Assembly (NCBI GenBank): GCA_007922305.1
Contig: ML677366.1
Coordinates: forward strand, 8,080,615 to 8,144,614
DNA from: Dermatemys mawii
Lineage: Eukaryota > Chordata > Testudines > Dermatemydidae
DNA length: 64,000 bases
Reading direction: 5' to 3'
Shown: positions 1-47,900 of the stretch, in pieces
Layout: every line of letters begins with the position of its first letter
Numbering within the stretch: the stretch's first letter is position 1
Notes under the pieces: model-generated
Told to the model about the DNA's origin: nothing
Seen by the model: the letters and a program-made list of their open reading frames with translations, nothing else
Database searches by the model: none
Made by a program: the position numbers and the translations under genes

Positions 1-34909
<34,909 letters not shown>

Positions 34910-34929
34910 TCCTTAAAACCCATAATCTC

Positions 34930-34951
34930 ACAAACACACACACACACACAC
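34930..34951 (+). repeat. (CA)n microsatellite just after the IGF1R stop
   Basis: About ten CA units with one interruption, roughly 20 nt after the stop codon. Confidence 0.9.
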
Positions 34952-37900
34952 GTTGGGGGAAGAAAGAAAATATATTCAAAAGCCTACTGTACCTCAGTGG
35001 ATTTTCAGAACTGCCATAGCTGCACACGGGAGAATCCTCTTTTCAGTAAACACGTTAGTTTTCTCTTTGTTCAATATGCAAGCCAATGTTTATTTCAGTA
35101 AAGGACTCCGTTCAGTGGGGCGCACAGTCAGCCTTTTAAAACTCTAATATTAACACTTAATAGCAACAGAAAACTTGAGATCTGATGTCTCCCCTCTCTC
35201 TCTCTCCTCTCTTTTTTTCTTTCTGCTTCATAATGGGAAACATATCTGCGTGCAAGTTCAACCATACAGCACTTTTATCAGATCAAAGAAATTGCTGGCT
35301 AGGTGGCTCCCCGTTAGCCCTTGCAAGCACCTGCTTAACACTGTAGGTCTTTATAAAAACAGAATGGAAAAAAAAAGACTGGATTTTTAATGTTACACTA
35401 ACCTTTTTAGGAACACATCAAAGAATTTAAAAAAGGGCCATCATTCGTCCGAGGTTGTTACCATTTTCAACGCTGCCAAATTTTGCCAAAAAACTGAACT
35501 TTTTTGGGGTGGTGGTTTGGTTTTGTGGGGGGAGGGGTGGTGGGGTGTTTGTTTCTGTAGGCTTGGAAGGAGCACAGTAATCAACTGCTCCGTTTAAAAG
35601 AGATACTGACCAATACACTCCATTCGATCATACACTGGTATTTTAAAAAAATCAGATTGTCTAGATCTTTTTTTAAACTGGACAAAACATGATTTGTTTT
35701 CTCATGATGGAGAGGAAAGGGAGGGCGTGGTTTAGAAACAGCCCTTCCCCCACCGCCCTCCCCCACCAAGAATTCTGGACAAAACTGGCAGTGGTGAGCC
35801 AAATATCACACACACACACATACACTCTCTCTCTCGTACACTCTTATATATATTTCGTGCAAAAGGTCAACCGCACGCCAAAAACAGCGAACCAGCCTGA
35901 AATGAACCAGAAGGGATCTCCATCGTTGCAGCCTCCCCCCTTCTCAGGCTAGCAGGAAAACACGTTGAAACAAAAATTGGAGAAGACAAAAAAGCGGTAA
36001 TGGATTCACGCATATGACGCTTTGTTGACCTTTTCTCTCTGTTGTTATACTCCTCGAATGGTTAAGACTTCTCGAAGGGTCTTGCAGTTCTATGTTAGAC
36101 CATGGATCATTTGCATACACATTGTCTTTTGTGTCACTTTTATAACTTTTTTACGGTTCAGATACTCATCTATATGTCTGTACAGAAAAAAGCTGCTATT
36201 TTTTTGTTCTTTATCTTTGTGGATTTAATCTATGAAAACCTTCAGGTCTACCCTCCTTCCCTTCCCCCCCTCACTCCAACAAATTTCTTATGCTTTGTAC
36301 TATAGTGTGTAACTTTTCCTTCCTTCTTCCTAGTAACTGATCCCTGTAACATGATTTGCCATGAACTGTTTAATGCCTTTTTATAAATACATTTCCTCCT
36401 TTTTGTTCCCCATTAGTTGTTTTACAACATCTTGGCTGTGTGGGCCGCAGAGCTCTTGAAGGGACTCGGGGAGAAGGGGTACACAACCAGGAGCACTCCA
36501 GTGGTGCTGCGGTAGTGATGGTTTTAACCATATCCTCCCTCCCCTCCGCTAACCTCTGCCCATGCAGCACTCGAGTCTGTTACAGTGCAAGGCACGATGC
36601 AAACTCAGGTCAGAAAAAAAAAGGTTACATATTGAATACGTTCTTGTTCAGTGTTCATATTCATCGTTGTACAAGAGTCAGACCTGCCCTCCTTCCCTTG
36701 CCTCTTGTTTTGGTTGTGACACACGCATATATATATATTTTTTTAATTGTTGGGTACAACAGTGGACACCAGGCTTTTGGGTCTCTATTTTTTAAAATGA
36801 GTATTTTAACCCTTCCATCCCATGAACAACAGCTGTTTAGTGTGCATCGGTTGAGCCGTCAGTGCCAGGCCTTTTTATGTAGATGGCCATTTTCAACGTT
36901 CTGATCTAGCAGACCCCAGCTACTAGGCCTTCTCATTAGAAGATGTTGAAAGGCCACATTCTGGGCTGCACCTTGTTCAAGATCTCTTCCCCCCCCCGCC
37001 CCCCGATTTGCCAGCAGCCTCAATGGTAGCATGCTGTGGAGATCAGGCAGGGAGGCTGAGAGTGCTCTAAAGTTGTTGGGGGGCCACCAGGTTTGCTAGC
37101 AAACAGTCAAATTCAGCAGCTCTGGAAACCTGTACAAATACAAGCTTGTTGCTCAGACCATAGACCAAACTTCAGCACAAAAGAGAAATAGTAGCTTGCT
37201 TGTTTGGCAGAGGAAGCTTTATGAATGTGGGGGGGGCAAGGAAGCAGGGTTTAAGGAGCATGTGGTAGGGGCCATGACGTAAGTCTAAAACGAAAGAGTC
37301 ATAACAGTTGCTCATCTGAAGTTATTTACAGCATCTAACCCTTCGTTTAGCACTGATCCAACCAAATGATGGCAGTAAAGAGGTTGTTCTGGGATAGAAA
37401 TGTTAAATTTTTTTGAGTAAGAGCAAAGAATTAAAATATACTGATTTCTTGTTGTGACTGGAGATTAAAAAAAAATGTTTGTAGTGCTTTTTTCTTGTGT
37501 AATTTTAGGTCCCACTATCTTCTCTTGCCTCTGTCCCATAGTTATTTTTTCCCTTTAAAGAAAAGACAAAAAAAAAAGTTAATTAAGAAGGTATTCTATG
37601 TAGGATTTTTATTTATTTTTGTGATATCAGTTTAAATCACTGTAGAGATGCCCCATAATCAATTTAAATACTGAGATAAGGGTTTTCAAGTATGATGGGG
37701 GACAGTTTTTGATTTTTTTTCAAACATTTATCTACCTCACTCTTATTTTTTTATATGTGTATATATAAAAAAAATACATCTCACATTTCTCAGCAGCCAA
37801 TAGAAATGCCGTTGATACTGGTAACTTCTCACTCACTCTACAAACCACATACTCTAGGTTTTGGAGAGAAGTGGTCACTACTTTTCCCAAAGGGTCACTT

Positions 37901-40900
37901 CAGCGGGTTGATCTCATGTTGTTTTATCGCAGTTTGCCCTTTTTTTGGGAAGCATTTTTAAGATTTATGTTGGGAGGAGTAGAGGAGACACCTGAGAATC
38001 ATTTGACTTACGACCACCATTCTTTAAGGAGTCTTGGAAGCTGAAATGCACTGACGTTGCAGTCATAGTTCAGCAACCCGCTATCTGTTCCGTTGAGTTC
38101 GGACAGAGCTGACTGCTGTAAGGGGATTGAATGATGGTATTTGATCAAATTCATTATGGAAGCAAATTGTTTACAATATTTGATGGTCTAAGGTTGCTTG
38201 AATGAAATAAACAGCCTTTCTGTTAATCCTTAAGAGTGGGCTAAGTCAGTCTTGCCAATTTTTCTCAGATGCCACAAGCCCCAAAAGGACATTTGACTGA
38301 CTCAATATGTAAAAATAAATTGGAGCATAGACTACCATTACTTTCTTGACCAAATCAAACAGGGCAAAAAATGTCACAGGCTACCTGATAACACTACATC
38401 GAGTTTACAACTTGGGATCTTTACATCTGCTGCTTCTGTTTGGCGAGAGTCCTGATTTCTCAGAACTAAATGTTAAATGGGAAATTTGAATGTGTCAGTA
38501 GAAATCCAGTCCCTCCTAACCCCCCCCCCCCCCCGCATACTTCATTACTCTGGATTCTGATGGACCAGCCATCAAATTCTGACTTTCCTCTGACAATGCT
38601 TAACTTGCTTACAAGCGTACAGTACTAACCTAACACAAGCCTACTATTGCCACGATGTATAACGTTTCTCTTTTTTCTGATTTTGGCAGCTGTTCATGCA
38701 GGTGTTAGTTGTGGGATCTGAATAATGTGGCGCTTGGCTACTTTGAGATGTACATGGCCTCTGGAATATACAGTGCTGCGGTTAAGTGTGACAGAGTTTG
38801 TCTTTGGAGGGAGCGTTTCTCCATAACACCAGAAAAATAATGTTTCAGATTGACTGGGTTTCCTTCTGTTTTTTAATTTTCCTGATTTGACAGTGACCTT
38901 TTGGTGTAGTGACTGCTCCTCTCTCTTGCACATATTGATTTCCACAACGGGAGATCCTCAGATCTTTCAGCTGGCTATGAGGGTTTTGTTAAAACTGTCC
39001 AAGTTGATGTTTTTTTTAATTGTTATGTAGGTGGTTAAAAAAAAATTAGGAAAAAACACTAACAATATAATACCCCATCATGATAAACATTTCAAAAGCA
39101 CTTCAATGAAAGGCAGCCATGTGACTAAATGAAGTATGCATGTGTGATGACAAAGTCAGCTCTCTTGGACCAAACCACCTTAACAATACCATTGTATTCT
39201 CTGCTCATAATTCTAGCCTAATTCCATTATTGGTTTCTAGAGCATTTTGTTGTTGTGCATTCTGAATAGCTTTATCCACATGGGTTGTTCGTGCAGACCT
39301 CCCTTTGATAGTAAATAACATTGTTTGTGCATGTGAATAACGGAGAATTAATGGCTTGATATTGGCATAAAATGGCGTGTACTGTTTCCTTTTCCTGAGA
39401 GACCTCTGGCTTGCTGGTGTGGAGAATTTAGAATTAGCTGTGTTTGAATAAAACGGTAGTAATGACATTTCTGAGCATGATTAAAAGAACAAAAACCCAT
39501 CCAACCCGCAAAACAAGCATTCTGACAAATGGTACCAAGGTATCAGTAACAAATTGATGTCACTAAGGGAGCAAGAAACTTTGATTTAAGTATGTGGCCC
39601 ATTCTTCTCATCTGACTTTGTCATTGTTAAATCTTCCAGTGGTATAGAAGGTGGTTTGGTTGCAAAGGAAGGTGACTATTGTATAAATTCAGAAGCATCA
39701 CATGCTTGGTACTAAATGATATTCTTTTTGTTGGGGGTAATAGACTAGACACAAAAGCCGAGTATGATGCAAAACTTGAGGCCAGCACATGTTCCACCAA
39801 GCTTATTTCTCAGTGTGATGCCTGTTCTTTAAAGCTGGTTCTAAGTGATGTATGACTCTAGATTTGTTTGCACTGATGCTCCTGTTAGTGTCAAAATGCC
39901 CAGTATGCCCAGGATGACTGGTCACCAGATGGAACAGCTGTTAGATCCTCTGGGAACTGCTGAGGGTTGTTAAGTACAATCCAAGCCTAAATGAACGACG
40001 CTTCTGTTATTGGTATACATGTATATTTAAAAAACCCTTTTCATTCCAGTAGTACAAGTAACATTTTCTTCTGTTACTCTCTTTATTTTGTTTGTCAACA
40101 ATGTATCTAATCATTGGGCTAAGCAACAATGGGGGGGAAAGTGCAAGAGATCCACTTATTAACTAGTGAAAGCCAGATAGTGCAGGTCCACTCTGAGTAG
40201 TTGATGCAAACAGTGACAAATAAAGGATGATGTAGATTAAACATTAATTGCCAGAGGTGCTGAAGATACAGAACTGTGGGTAGTTAGGGGTTCAGCCAGT
40301 GTCTCGATCCAGAAGACCAGTTATTCTGAGTAAAGGCATTTTAAATTATGTTTTTGTGCTTTTGAGAAACTCAGCCAGGTCAGTTGGAATTGAGAACGGT
40401 AGCGAGAAGAGATGAGAACAAAGGATGGAAATGCACATTCACAAAGGCACGGGGCTTGGCAGAAGTTTGTTGTAGTTCCAGAGTTTGGGTATGTGGGGCA
40501 GCATCAAGGCTCAGGCATCGTAATTCTAATCATTTGGTACTTGTAAATAAAACTCTTAATTTCCCAGCTGTGGAGGTAAATTCATTATCAGGAGGTTTAC
40601 AGAGGTCATTGGTCAATATGAATTGCCATGCATGAGCTCTCAGTCAGTGTTTTGCGAGTACCATATGACTATCAATAGTATGTGTGCATGTGTGGGTGTT
40701 CATCTTCTTTGTATGCATTATGTTGATTAGTAATCCATTAGCATTTTCAATAGGGCTTTTAAGTCCAGTAGATTACGGGTAGTCAGTTGACGAAGATCTG
40801 GTTTACAAGAACTAATTAAATGTTTCATTGCATTTTGTAAGTACACGGAATAATAATACATAGAATAATTTTATAAAATGTTTGTAGTTTATAAATGCCT

Positions 40901-42091
40901 ATAAAATAATTTAAAGGCACTTTCCTGTGTCCGTGTGTGTGTTTGTATATGATCAGGTTTTTTTTGATGGTACCAGTTTACTAGCTAGCTTTACAATATG
41001 CCAAAAAGGATCATTAACTTGTCCAACTCATGGTTCATCCCTTTTCCCCCAAGCTTTGTCCCCCCCCGTACAGAAAATGAGTAAATGAAGAGGTTGGGAA
41101 AACGTTCTGTATCTTCAGTATCCTGGTCTTCCAGAACCCTCTGGTTGGGGTGGGATCATCTTAACTGGTCACTTCACTTTACTGAATAGTGCAGTTAATG
41201 GATTGAAACAGAACCTCATTGGTTATGGAAACAGAATAGGTATTGCTGCTAAGCAGTCTTAGTTGCGTTATTCAGTGACGGTTTTTCTTATTGTTGCCAG
41301 GTGGGTTGAAGGATGTGTGACCGCTTAATAGACAGCATGATGAAAGGCAGTTTTCATAGTTATCATTGAATTAAAGAAAACTATGTTTACAGATTTCTTA
41401 TCACTTCAAATACGATGCAGCCTATACAATTTATGTAGATATCTAGCATCATTAGAACTTTGTTGAGATGAACAAGGAAGGGTCCCTATTTATTTTTATT
41501 TAAATAAGAATACCGAAGATCCTTCCCCCGCCCCCTCCCCCACTTTCCCCCCCCCCCAAAAAAAAAATTAGACTGAACATTTCCCCTCCCCTACCTTTTG
41601 AAGGTTATGGATGGTTTAGATGCCTTTGACAGTTATCTTTCTGTTTTCTAAATCAGTGAGGTTTGAGTTGAAAGGATTGGCCAGAGTTTGTCTACCTCTG
41701 GGACAAAAACAAAACTAGAAAGCGCTATGGAACTGATGCATTTGCAAATACATTTACCAAGTTTTCTTGTTTAAAAAAGCTTTTTTTTAAAAAAAGTAAA
41801 ACAATAATAACGTGGCCAATTTATTACATTAAAAAAGACTTGCTGTGTATAAATTATTCCTAAAGAAATTCCTGTGTTTATATTAAAATGAATCAGTAGA
41901 TAAAAAAAATTTCAAAATGTTTTTGTATATTCTGTTGTAAGAATTTATTCCTGTTATTGCGATATACTCTGGATTCTTTACATTATGAAAAAAAGAAACT
42001 TTGTCTATTTTGAATGGCTGAAGCTAAGGCTCCTTTAGTTTCTCTTACTCTGCTTTTTTCTAGTAGTTACAGTACTACATGATTTAAGTTA

Positions 42092-42097
42092 AATAAA
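42092..42097 (+). terminator. IGF1R: Distal IGF1R poly(A) signal
   Basis: AATAAA followed about 15-20 nt later by a likely cleavage zone and then a T/GT-rich element (tctgtcttctggtttttg from about 42,117). It is the last good signal before the convergent gene, and gives a 3' UTR length typical of IGF1R. Cleavage near 42,115 is an estimate. Confidence 0.75.
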
Positions 42098-42319
42098 AGA
42101 ATTCTGTATGCATTTGTCTGTCTTCTGGTTTTTGTTATTTGCTAGCCCAAACTTAAGCAAAGAAAGTATAGCCCCAGAAAACTAAAAATTCCACCTCTCC
42201 TTTGATTGATACCCTGCCTCCCTACACAGTTTTGCTGTTTTTTTTTTAAAATAAAATCTAACTTAAACACTCCCATATTGCAAGACAGGTCGACTTTAAG
42301 ATATCGTATCTGTTTAGAG

Positions 42320-42552
42320 CAGGGATTGGCAACCTTTGGCATGTGGCCCACCAGGGAACTCCGCTGGCCGGCCAGGATGGTTTGTTTACCTGCAGCATCT
42401 GCTTCCCGCAGCCCCCGTTGCCCTAGAGTGGCAAACCGCAGCTAGTTGGATCCGCCATTTGCCAAACCTGTGGACGCTGTCGGTAAACAAACCGGCCCAG
42501 CCCGCCAGTAGATTTCCCTGATGGGCTGCGTGCCAAATACTGCCAATCCCTG
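42320..42552. mobile_element. Non-autonomous hAT element
   Basis: 233 bp with ends CAGGGATTGGCAACCTTTGG and, inverted, CAGGGATTGGCAGTATTTGG. Flanks gtttagag (42312-42319) and gtttagca (42553-42560) agree at six of eight bases, consistent with a decayed hAT 8-bp duplication. GC-rich core with an internal inverted repeat (gtttgtttacctgc versus gtcggtaaacaaac). Confidence 0.82.
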
Positions 42553-44607
42553 GTTTAGCATATAAGTGCTAGGCCTTCCCTGTTTGAGTTCCAGACAGTG
42601 TCACTGAGCTCGATTGTTGAAGCTACAGGGGACGTTGAGTCCTTTACTTTTGAAGGTCGTAGGCTCCTTTGAAGAAGGCAAGGTGCTGATTTCTTTGAAA
42701 CAGCATATGTTCAGCTACTGCTCAAAGCCGCCTCTAGACACTGGCACTCTAATTATCCTAATGCCTAAGTGCATTTTTCTACTAAGACTACAGAAAAGGT
42801 TATGGCGAGACAGCTGTTGGTATCTTCACGCTTTTGACTCATTTGACCCTTGTCTTTCAGGGTTTACGAGACAGAGACTGCACTTGCAGCATGATGATCA
42901 TAGCCCGAAGTTGGATAAAGATCAGGCCTCTGTTGATACAGCTATCTCCTGTCTTTGTCACTGAGGTGGTATTTATATGGTGCTGGCCTGCTTTTAGGTT
43001 GTTTCTGTATCTTTCCTTTGGAGAAATCCCAGAGGATCCAGTTGGGTGATTCCTCTCCTGCCCCAGTGGCTGTTTCTTGAAGGGTATGTCGTAGCTGTTT
43101 GGTCTCCCCTCTTACTCAGCGTGTATGTGAAGCCACCAAGGAGAATTTGGGGTGAGGTGCTCTGAGTGCAACAGTGACATCCTACTTCGTGCCTCTGTCC
43201 TGTCCAATCCAGAGAGTGTAGTATGAAAGTGTATTTGAATGTGTTTGGCTGTGAATGAGACATGGATGAGAGCAGTGAAAGGGTTTGGCTGAAAGCATGT
43301 CACTGTTGGTTACCAAGGGACCTGGTTTGATTCCCAGCTGCTTTTGATGATCTAACAGCAGCACTGATCAAGACTCCTCTTCCCATCAGTGTGGCTAAGA
43401 GGTCATTCTTTCCTCTTGCATGCGAATGGTCCTGCCATGATCTGTGCCTTTATTGGTGTGAGATTGGGTTCCAGCAATACTCGTCTTGAGAAATGATACC
43501 TGTAAATCCATTTGGAAGCTGAAACCAGAGTAGAGTGCAGCAGCCTACTTTTCACATGGGATAGTCTGTCATGACAAAGCATGCAGCACTGGTGCTCCAT
43601 GAGTTGCCCTTCCTGTGGGAATATGAGCTGTTAGTTTTTGAGCTATAAAGCCCTGAATGGCTTGGGACTGTGACCTGAGAGTCTCTTCTCCATGCTATGC
43701 TGTGTATAAGGATTGCCTTTTTCCTTGACAGCATGGACATCTAGAGCATGGGGTAAGTGTTCTTTTCTTGTGATTTAAAATCCAGCTTAACTTTGGTATG
43801 GTGGTGGTTGCCAAATTTGAAAAATCCATTTTCTATTGTAATCCCTAATTCATCAGAAAAAGTTTACAGTCTGCTTTGGGTGTGCAGGCACACGATACCA
43901 GCAGGAAGTGATACCATCTACCATGTCTTTTGTGCCAAACGACAGCTCTCGCCCTAAAACACACTGACAAAGCCTTTCAAAGATGGTTTCTGCTAATGCA
44001 CCCTGAAAGCAAGTGGAAGGGTCACCACTGCAAAGCTCTGAGTTTTTGAGGAGGGGACAGTAGTTTGGCACATAAAGGGAAACTGCGGGGGAGGGAGAAG
44101 GTGATTTTAAAGGCCCGCAAGAAGAGAGCATTGCATGTGATTTTCATCCACAAATGAGAGCTTTTTGTATGGCTGATCTATTCTGCTGGGCTTGGGGGAA
44201 AAAAATTCTCCCTTGTGTGTCTATGAAGTTGTAATTTTGTATGGTCATAATCATGCACATCACTGCAATTTTTTATGTAAGCTGTACAAAGTCCACCTGC
44301 ATAACGGACAGCAGGAACAAACGTTCAAAGTGCTTTTTAAAGCAATTTGTATCTTGACATTTCATTTCACAAGTCTTTGGGGTTTGGGCAAGATAGCCTT
44401 TTAAATACCATTTTCTTGAAAATTTTCTTTGTATCCTAAATCAGAAGTAAATTTGTTACCATTACCAAGATAAATCACCAGTCACTGGTATTCCCCTAAA
44501 AGACTGTTTACATTTCTTCCTTGGTTTATAATTTTGTTTTACTTTCAAGTTTTTTATGTAATTAAAAACTTGCTAAAATAAAGTTACTGTAGGATTTTAG
44601 AACATAT

Positions 44608-44613
44608 TTTAAT
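44608..44613 (-). terminator. PGPEP1L: Candidate PGPEP1L poly(A) signal
   Basis: ATTAAA on the minus strand about 125 nt beyond the stop codon. Alternatives are AATAAA overlapping the stop (44740-44735) and AATAAA at 43454-43449. The sequence does not show which is used. Confidence 0.3.
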
Positions 44614-44735
44614 TCCCTCCTTCTATGCAATGTAATTTTAGTTTTATCTTTAAATCTTAAGGGTTGCCTCAGAGGAAGGTAAAATAATTTTACTGTATTC
44701 TGAGAAACTTGCATGTCTTTCATAAACCGCCCTTT

Positions 44736-44904
44736 TTATTCAGTCTTTTCCCTACGCTGCTTTAACATCTCTAAGATAATTATTTGGAGTGCTCTTCCTA
44801 GAAAGTCTGCTCTTACCAATTTGGATAATGGTGGCACATGTATAAAAGCTGCTCTTCCATTACCATAATACAGAGAGGCATAATAGGTATAATCACAGAT
44901 GTAC
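44736..44904 (-). CDS. PGPEP1L: PGPEP1L terminal coding exon (catalytic Cys and His)
   Basis: 169 nt from acceptor TTGCAG to TAA at 44738-44736. It encodes (R)[18 protein letters not shown], then [20 protein letters not shown] and a Leu/Ile-rich C-terminal helix ending KTE. Cys147 is codon 44897-44895 and His166 is 44840-44838. The C-terminus is shorter than PGPEP1, as in human PGPEP1L as I recall. The stop codon lies inside AATAAA (44740-44735). Confidence 0.93.
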
Positions 44905-47900
44905 CTGCAACATTAAAAAAACAAAAAAAAACAGAATTAAGGAAAGCTAAACTTTGATTTAAACAAACACATTTTAAGCAGTTAAGCCAGATTTGGTTTC
45001 TGTGCTTTGTAGTAGGAAAAATGGAAATTAAAAAAAAAAAAACCCACCCAAACAGCTTGAGAAACAAACATTCCTTGAGTGTAGGCTTGATGTGATGGAC
45101 ACCCACTTAATAGTTACTTCAAAATAAAAATCATTATACATGCATTGTTTTGTGTGATCACACAAACTAAATGAGATTGGAAAATTACCTAACTGTACGT
45201 ACGCAGGGCCAGTGCAAGCACTAGGCGACAGCTCTCATGCTGCTGTGAGCTTCTGGGTGTCTCCGCCAAAATGCCACTGAAGCAGATGGGGGCCTTGCGA
45301 GCTGCCGCCGAAGCGGACAGGGACCTGAGCTGCTGCCAAGAAAGCTTGTGTGTGTACACACACCTCCCTATAACCACATCCCCACCCCCTGGCCTGCACC
45401 CTACAAAAAGTAGCACAATTTTGAAAAATGTTTTGTGTGTAAGATGCTTGCTGGATAAATTCTTCCCTTTTATCACCTCACTCCAAGACCCAAACACTCT
45501 GAAAATAAAAACTAACTCATTTTGACCTTCAGGAATCCTGGTTTTTGTTTGTTGTTTTGAAGATTGGTTAAAGAATCACATTAAAAAAATTGTTAGTTGC
45601 CATAGACACCTTTTGTTTAAGAAAAAGTTTTAACATGAACTTGTTTACTCAGAAGGCTGTTTGTTCACCTTTTGTATTCCTCTCACTCCATTTGGACAAC
45701 AAAAGTGGATTAAAGTCGGTGGCTAGTCAGAATCGCGTTCTCATTATTTTGCACAGTGCCGCAAAATTTGGGCCACTGTCATATTTTGTTTTAAAAATCG
45801 CTTCTACTGGAATTTACAAATTCAAGGAAACATTTCTGTTGGCTTTACTTTTTGTGCAAATCTTCAATCTAAATTTTCAGTCCCTGGTGTCCTATTCATG
45901 CCTGTAACTGTTAACTTTTAAGTAGAGAGATGTTTTGGTGCGGGAGCAAGTCCTTGTAATGATTCTCGAAGGTGAAATGAGCTGCTTTAATTTCCTCTGC
46001 CGCTAATAATGGGTTTACCTTCCTGCATCTCTGGAAAAGACTACATCAATTCCTTTCATCGAAATGTTTTTCCAGAGAGTTTTCATATTAATGGTAGACT
46101 CAATCCTTTCTGGGCCATCTAGCAAACAGCCATCTTCTGGGCAAAAACCACAAACATCCATCTCTTTGTAGCCTTTGTTCTTCCCACACTGTTCAAGGAT
46201 GATGACTGCTTTGGAGGATGAAGCAAGTCCAATGTGAACAGTAAGCTGTGTTTTTGCCCCCACCAGAGTGAATAACAGGAAATGAAAATGACAGACCTGT
46301 TTTATAAAACATCCAATGCACTAGCGCCAAGCAGTTTATGAAATACCAGCTCTAAGGTGGAGTGTCTTACAGCTCCTCTTTACAGAATATTTAGATAACC
46401 CTTTGTAATGTAGAACAAAATTGGACTTTGTTTTATCTAGTCAGATCAGGAATCCCGCAGAAGGATATATGCAGCTTCTTTTTGTAACTTACAGCGGTTC
46501 TTTCCACTGTTTTGCATACAGCGCCATTGGTAAAAGCTAAGCTATTTCCTCATTAGTATGTGCATCAAGTTGCACCAATTTTCATCATAAATCTTTAGCT
46601 GACTTTAAACTGCATCTCCGTAATTTTGTCTGACAAACACACACACTTCGGGGGAGTTTTTTTAAGACCCACTCCAGATGATATTGTCCTCAGGACAGAG
46701 AATCCTCTTAATCAACCTATCAAAGTCAGCAGCTGCTTATTCCAAATAAGTAGTTTTCCCAGTTAAGCAAAGAAGGATAGTTTTTAAAGCCTCATTTTAA
46801 AATGACAAATACTCTGTTGGATGAGAGTGCTGGAATAAGAGATACTTCCTTTAGAGCTTATATCCTGAGTTTCTTGCGCACCCAAAGCTTCATTAATTAG
46901 AACTTTTAGATGCACAAGGGTTGCAACATTTGGCCCCAGATCTGTATTTGTCAATGGCTTGTAGGCCAGGACTATTTTATGGTAGTTAAGCACCATATAT
47001 ATTTTATATCATGCTCATCACTATACCTACGTGCCATTTAATCACTTGACACCAAAGAAATGCATCGCTATTAGGCAGACGTTATTTATGTTCCTAATTC
47101 TCATTAGGTTAAACTGGTTCACAGAGAAACATCCCAGTAAATATGGTGTTCCTGATTTAAAAAATTGCCTACTGAGAAGAACATGCCTTAGTGTGGTAAA
47201 ATACACACTTCATAACTATAAAAGAAATTACAACTTTACCAGTCCATGTAATACCCCAAGATTCAATAATAAACTATTTTCTTTTCTACGTTTTTTTAAA
47301 AAAGTGTTGACAGTTTTCCCTAGTGGTGATATGTATACATCTGATTCAAATTTATTCCACAAAAATATTGTTAAAACGCCTGACATTCTGTGTTGATTGT
47401 GTTTCCTTTTATAAGAGGATGATATTTTGGGGGGGGATCCAGTAAAAACCAAATAGTTGCCCAAAATGTATCTAAGGTGCATACATTCACCTCTTGAACA
47501 ATAGCTGTTCCTTTAACCTTCTCAAACATTCATGTGGTAGATTTTTTACACTGATATGTAGTGAATAATGGTTAGCAATCATCCTGTAGTATAAGGCTAC
47601 ACGCTCTAATACCCTGATGAGCATCATCTAAGAACCTAGATAGATGACTAGATACTGTAGGAGATGTTTGTTTAGCACATGAAGGGTTCTCTTCAGCTAT
47701 TGTTTGATTGCAGTGAAGGAACCCAATGAGTTCTGTATCTCTGCACCACCACCACCACCCATCTAAACTAGATACATGGGAGAAATATTCCTCCAACATC
47801 CATGCTATCTCAGATGTGCATTCCAGTCTCCTCACGTATTTTTCCATGTTTTCTGGGCTTAATTTAGCTACTGTCACAGAATCCAGCACTTTGCTACTTT

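Larger units (their letters stand above)
34910..42115 (+). other. IGF1R: IGF1R 3' untranslated region (about 7.2 kb)
   Basis: Non-coding sequence from the stop codon to the AATAAA at 42,092. IGF1R mRNA is known for a very long 3' UTR, so this length fits. It is A/T-rich with many homopolymer runs, CA repeats (34,930-34,951 and 35,806-35,822), C runs and scattered ATTTA. Possible microRNA seed matches read by eye: let-7 type CTACCTCA at 37,732, miR-7 type GTCTTCCA at 41,126, miR-133 type GGACCAAA at 39,167 and miR-145 type AACTGGA at 35,676. Internal AATAAA copies, for example at 38,206, could give shorter isoforms. I found no recognisable transposon in it. The end is approximate. Confidence 0.85.
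42116..44735. other. Intergenic gap between convergent IGF1R and PGPEP1L
   Basis: 2.6 kb including any PGPEP1L 3' UTR. It holds the hAT element at 42,320-42,552. The rest has no recognised repeat or gene. Confidence 0.7.

Noticed and set aside
44813..45106. 97-codon minus-strand open frame at PGPEP1L terminal exon
   Set aside because: Different frame from the PGPEP1L exon and runs into intron 4; the in-phase frame starting at 44,904 carries the catalytic Cys and His.
45203..45340. GC-rich block in PGPEP1L intron 4 as a CpG island or extra exon
   Set aside because: It is small, has no in-phase open frame with splice sites, and begins like a known repeat end.
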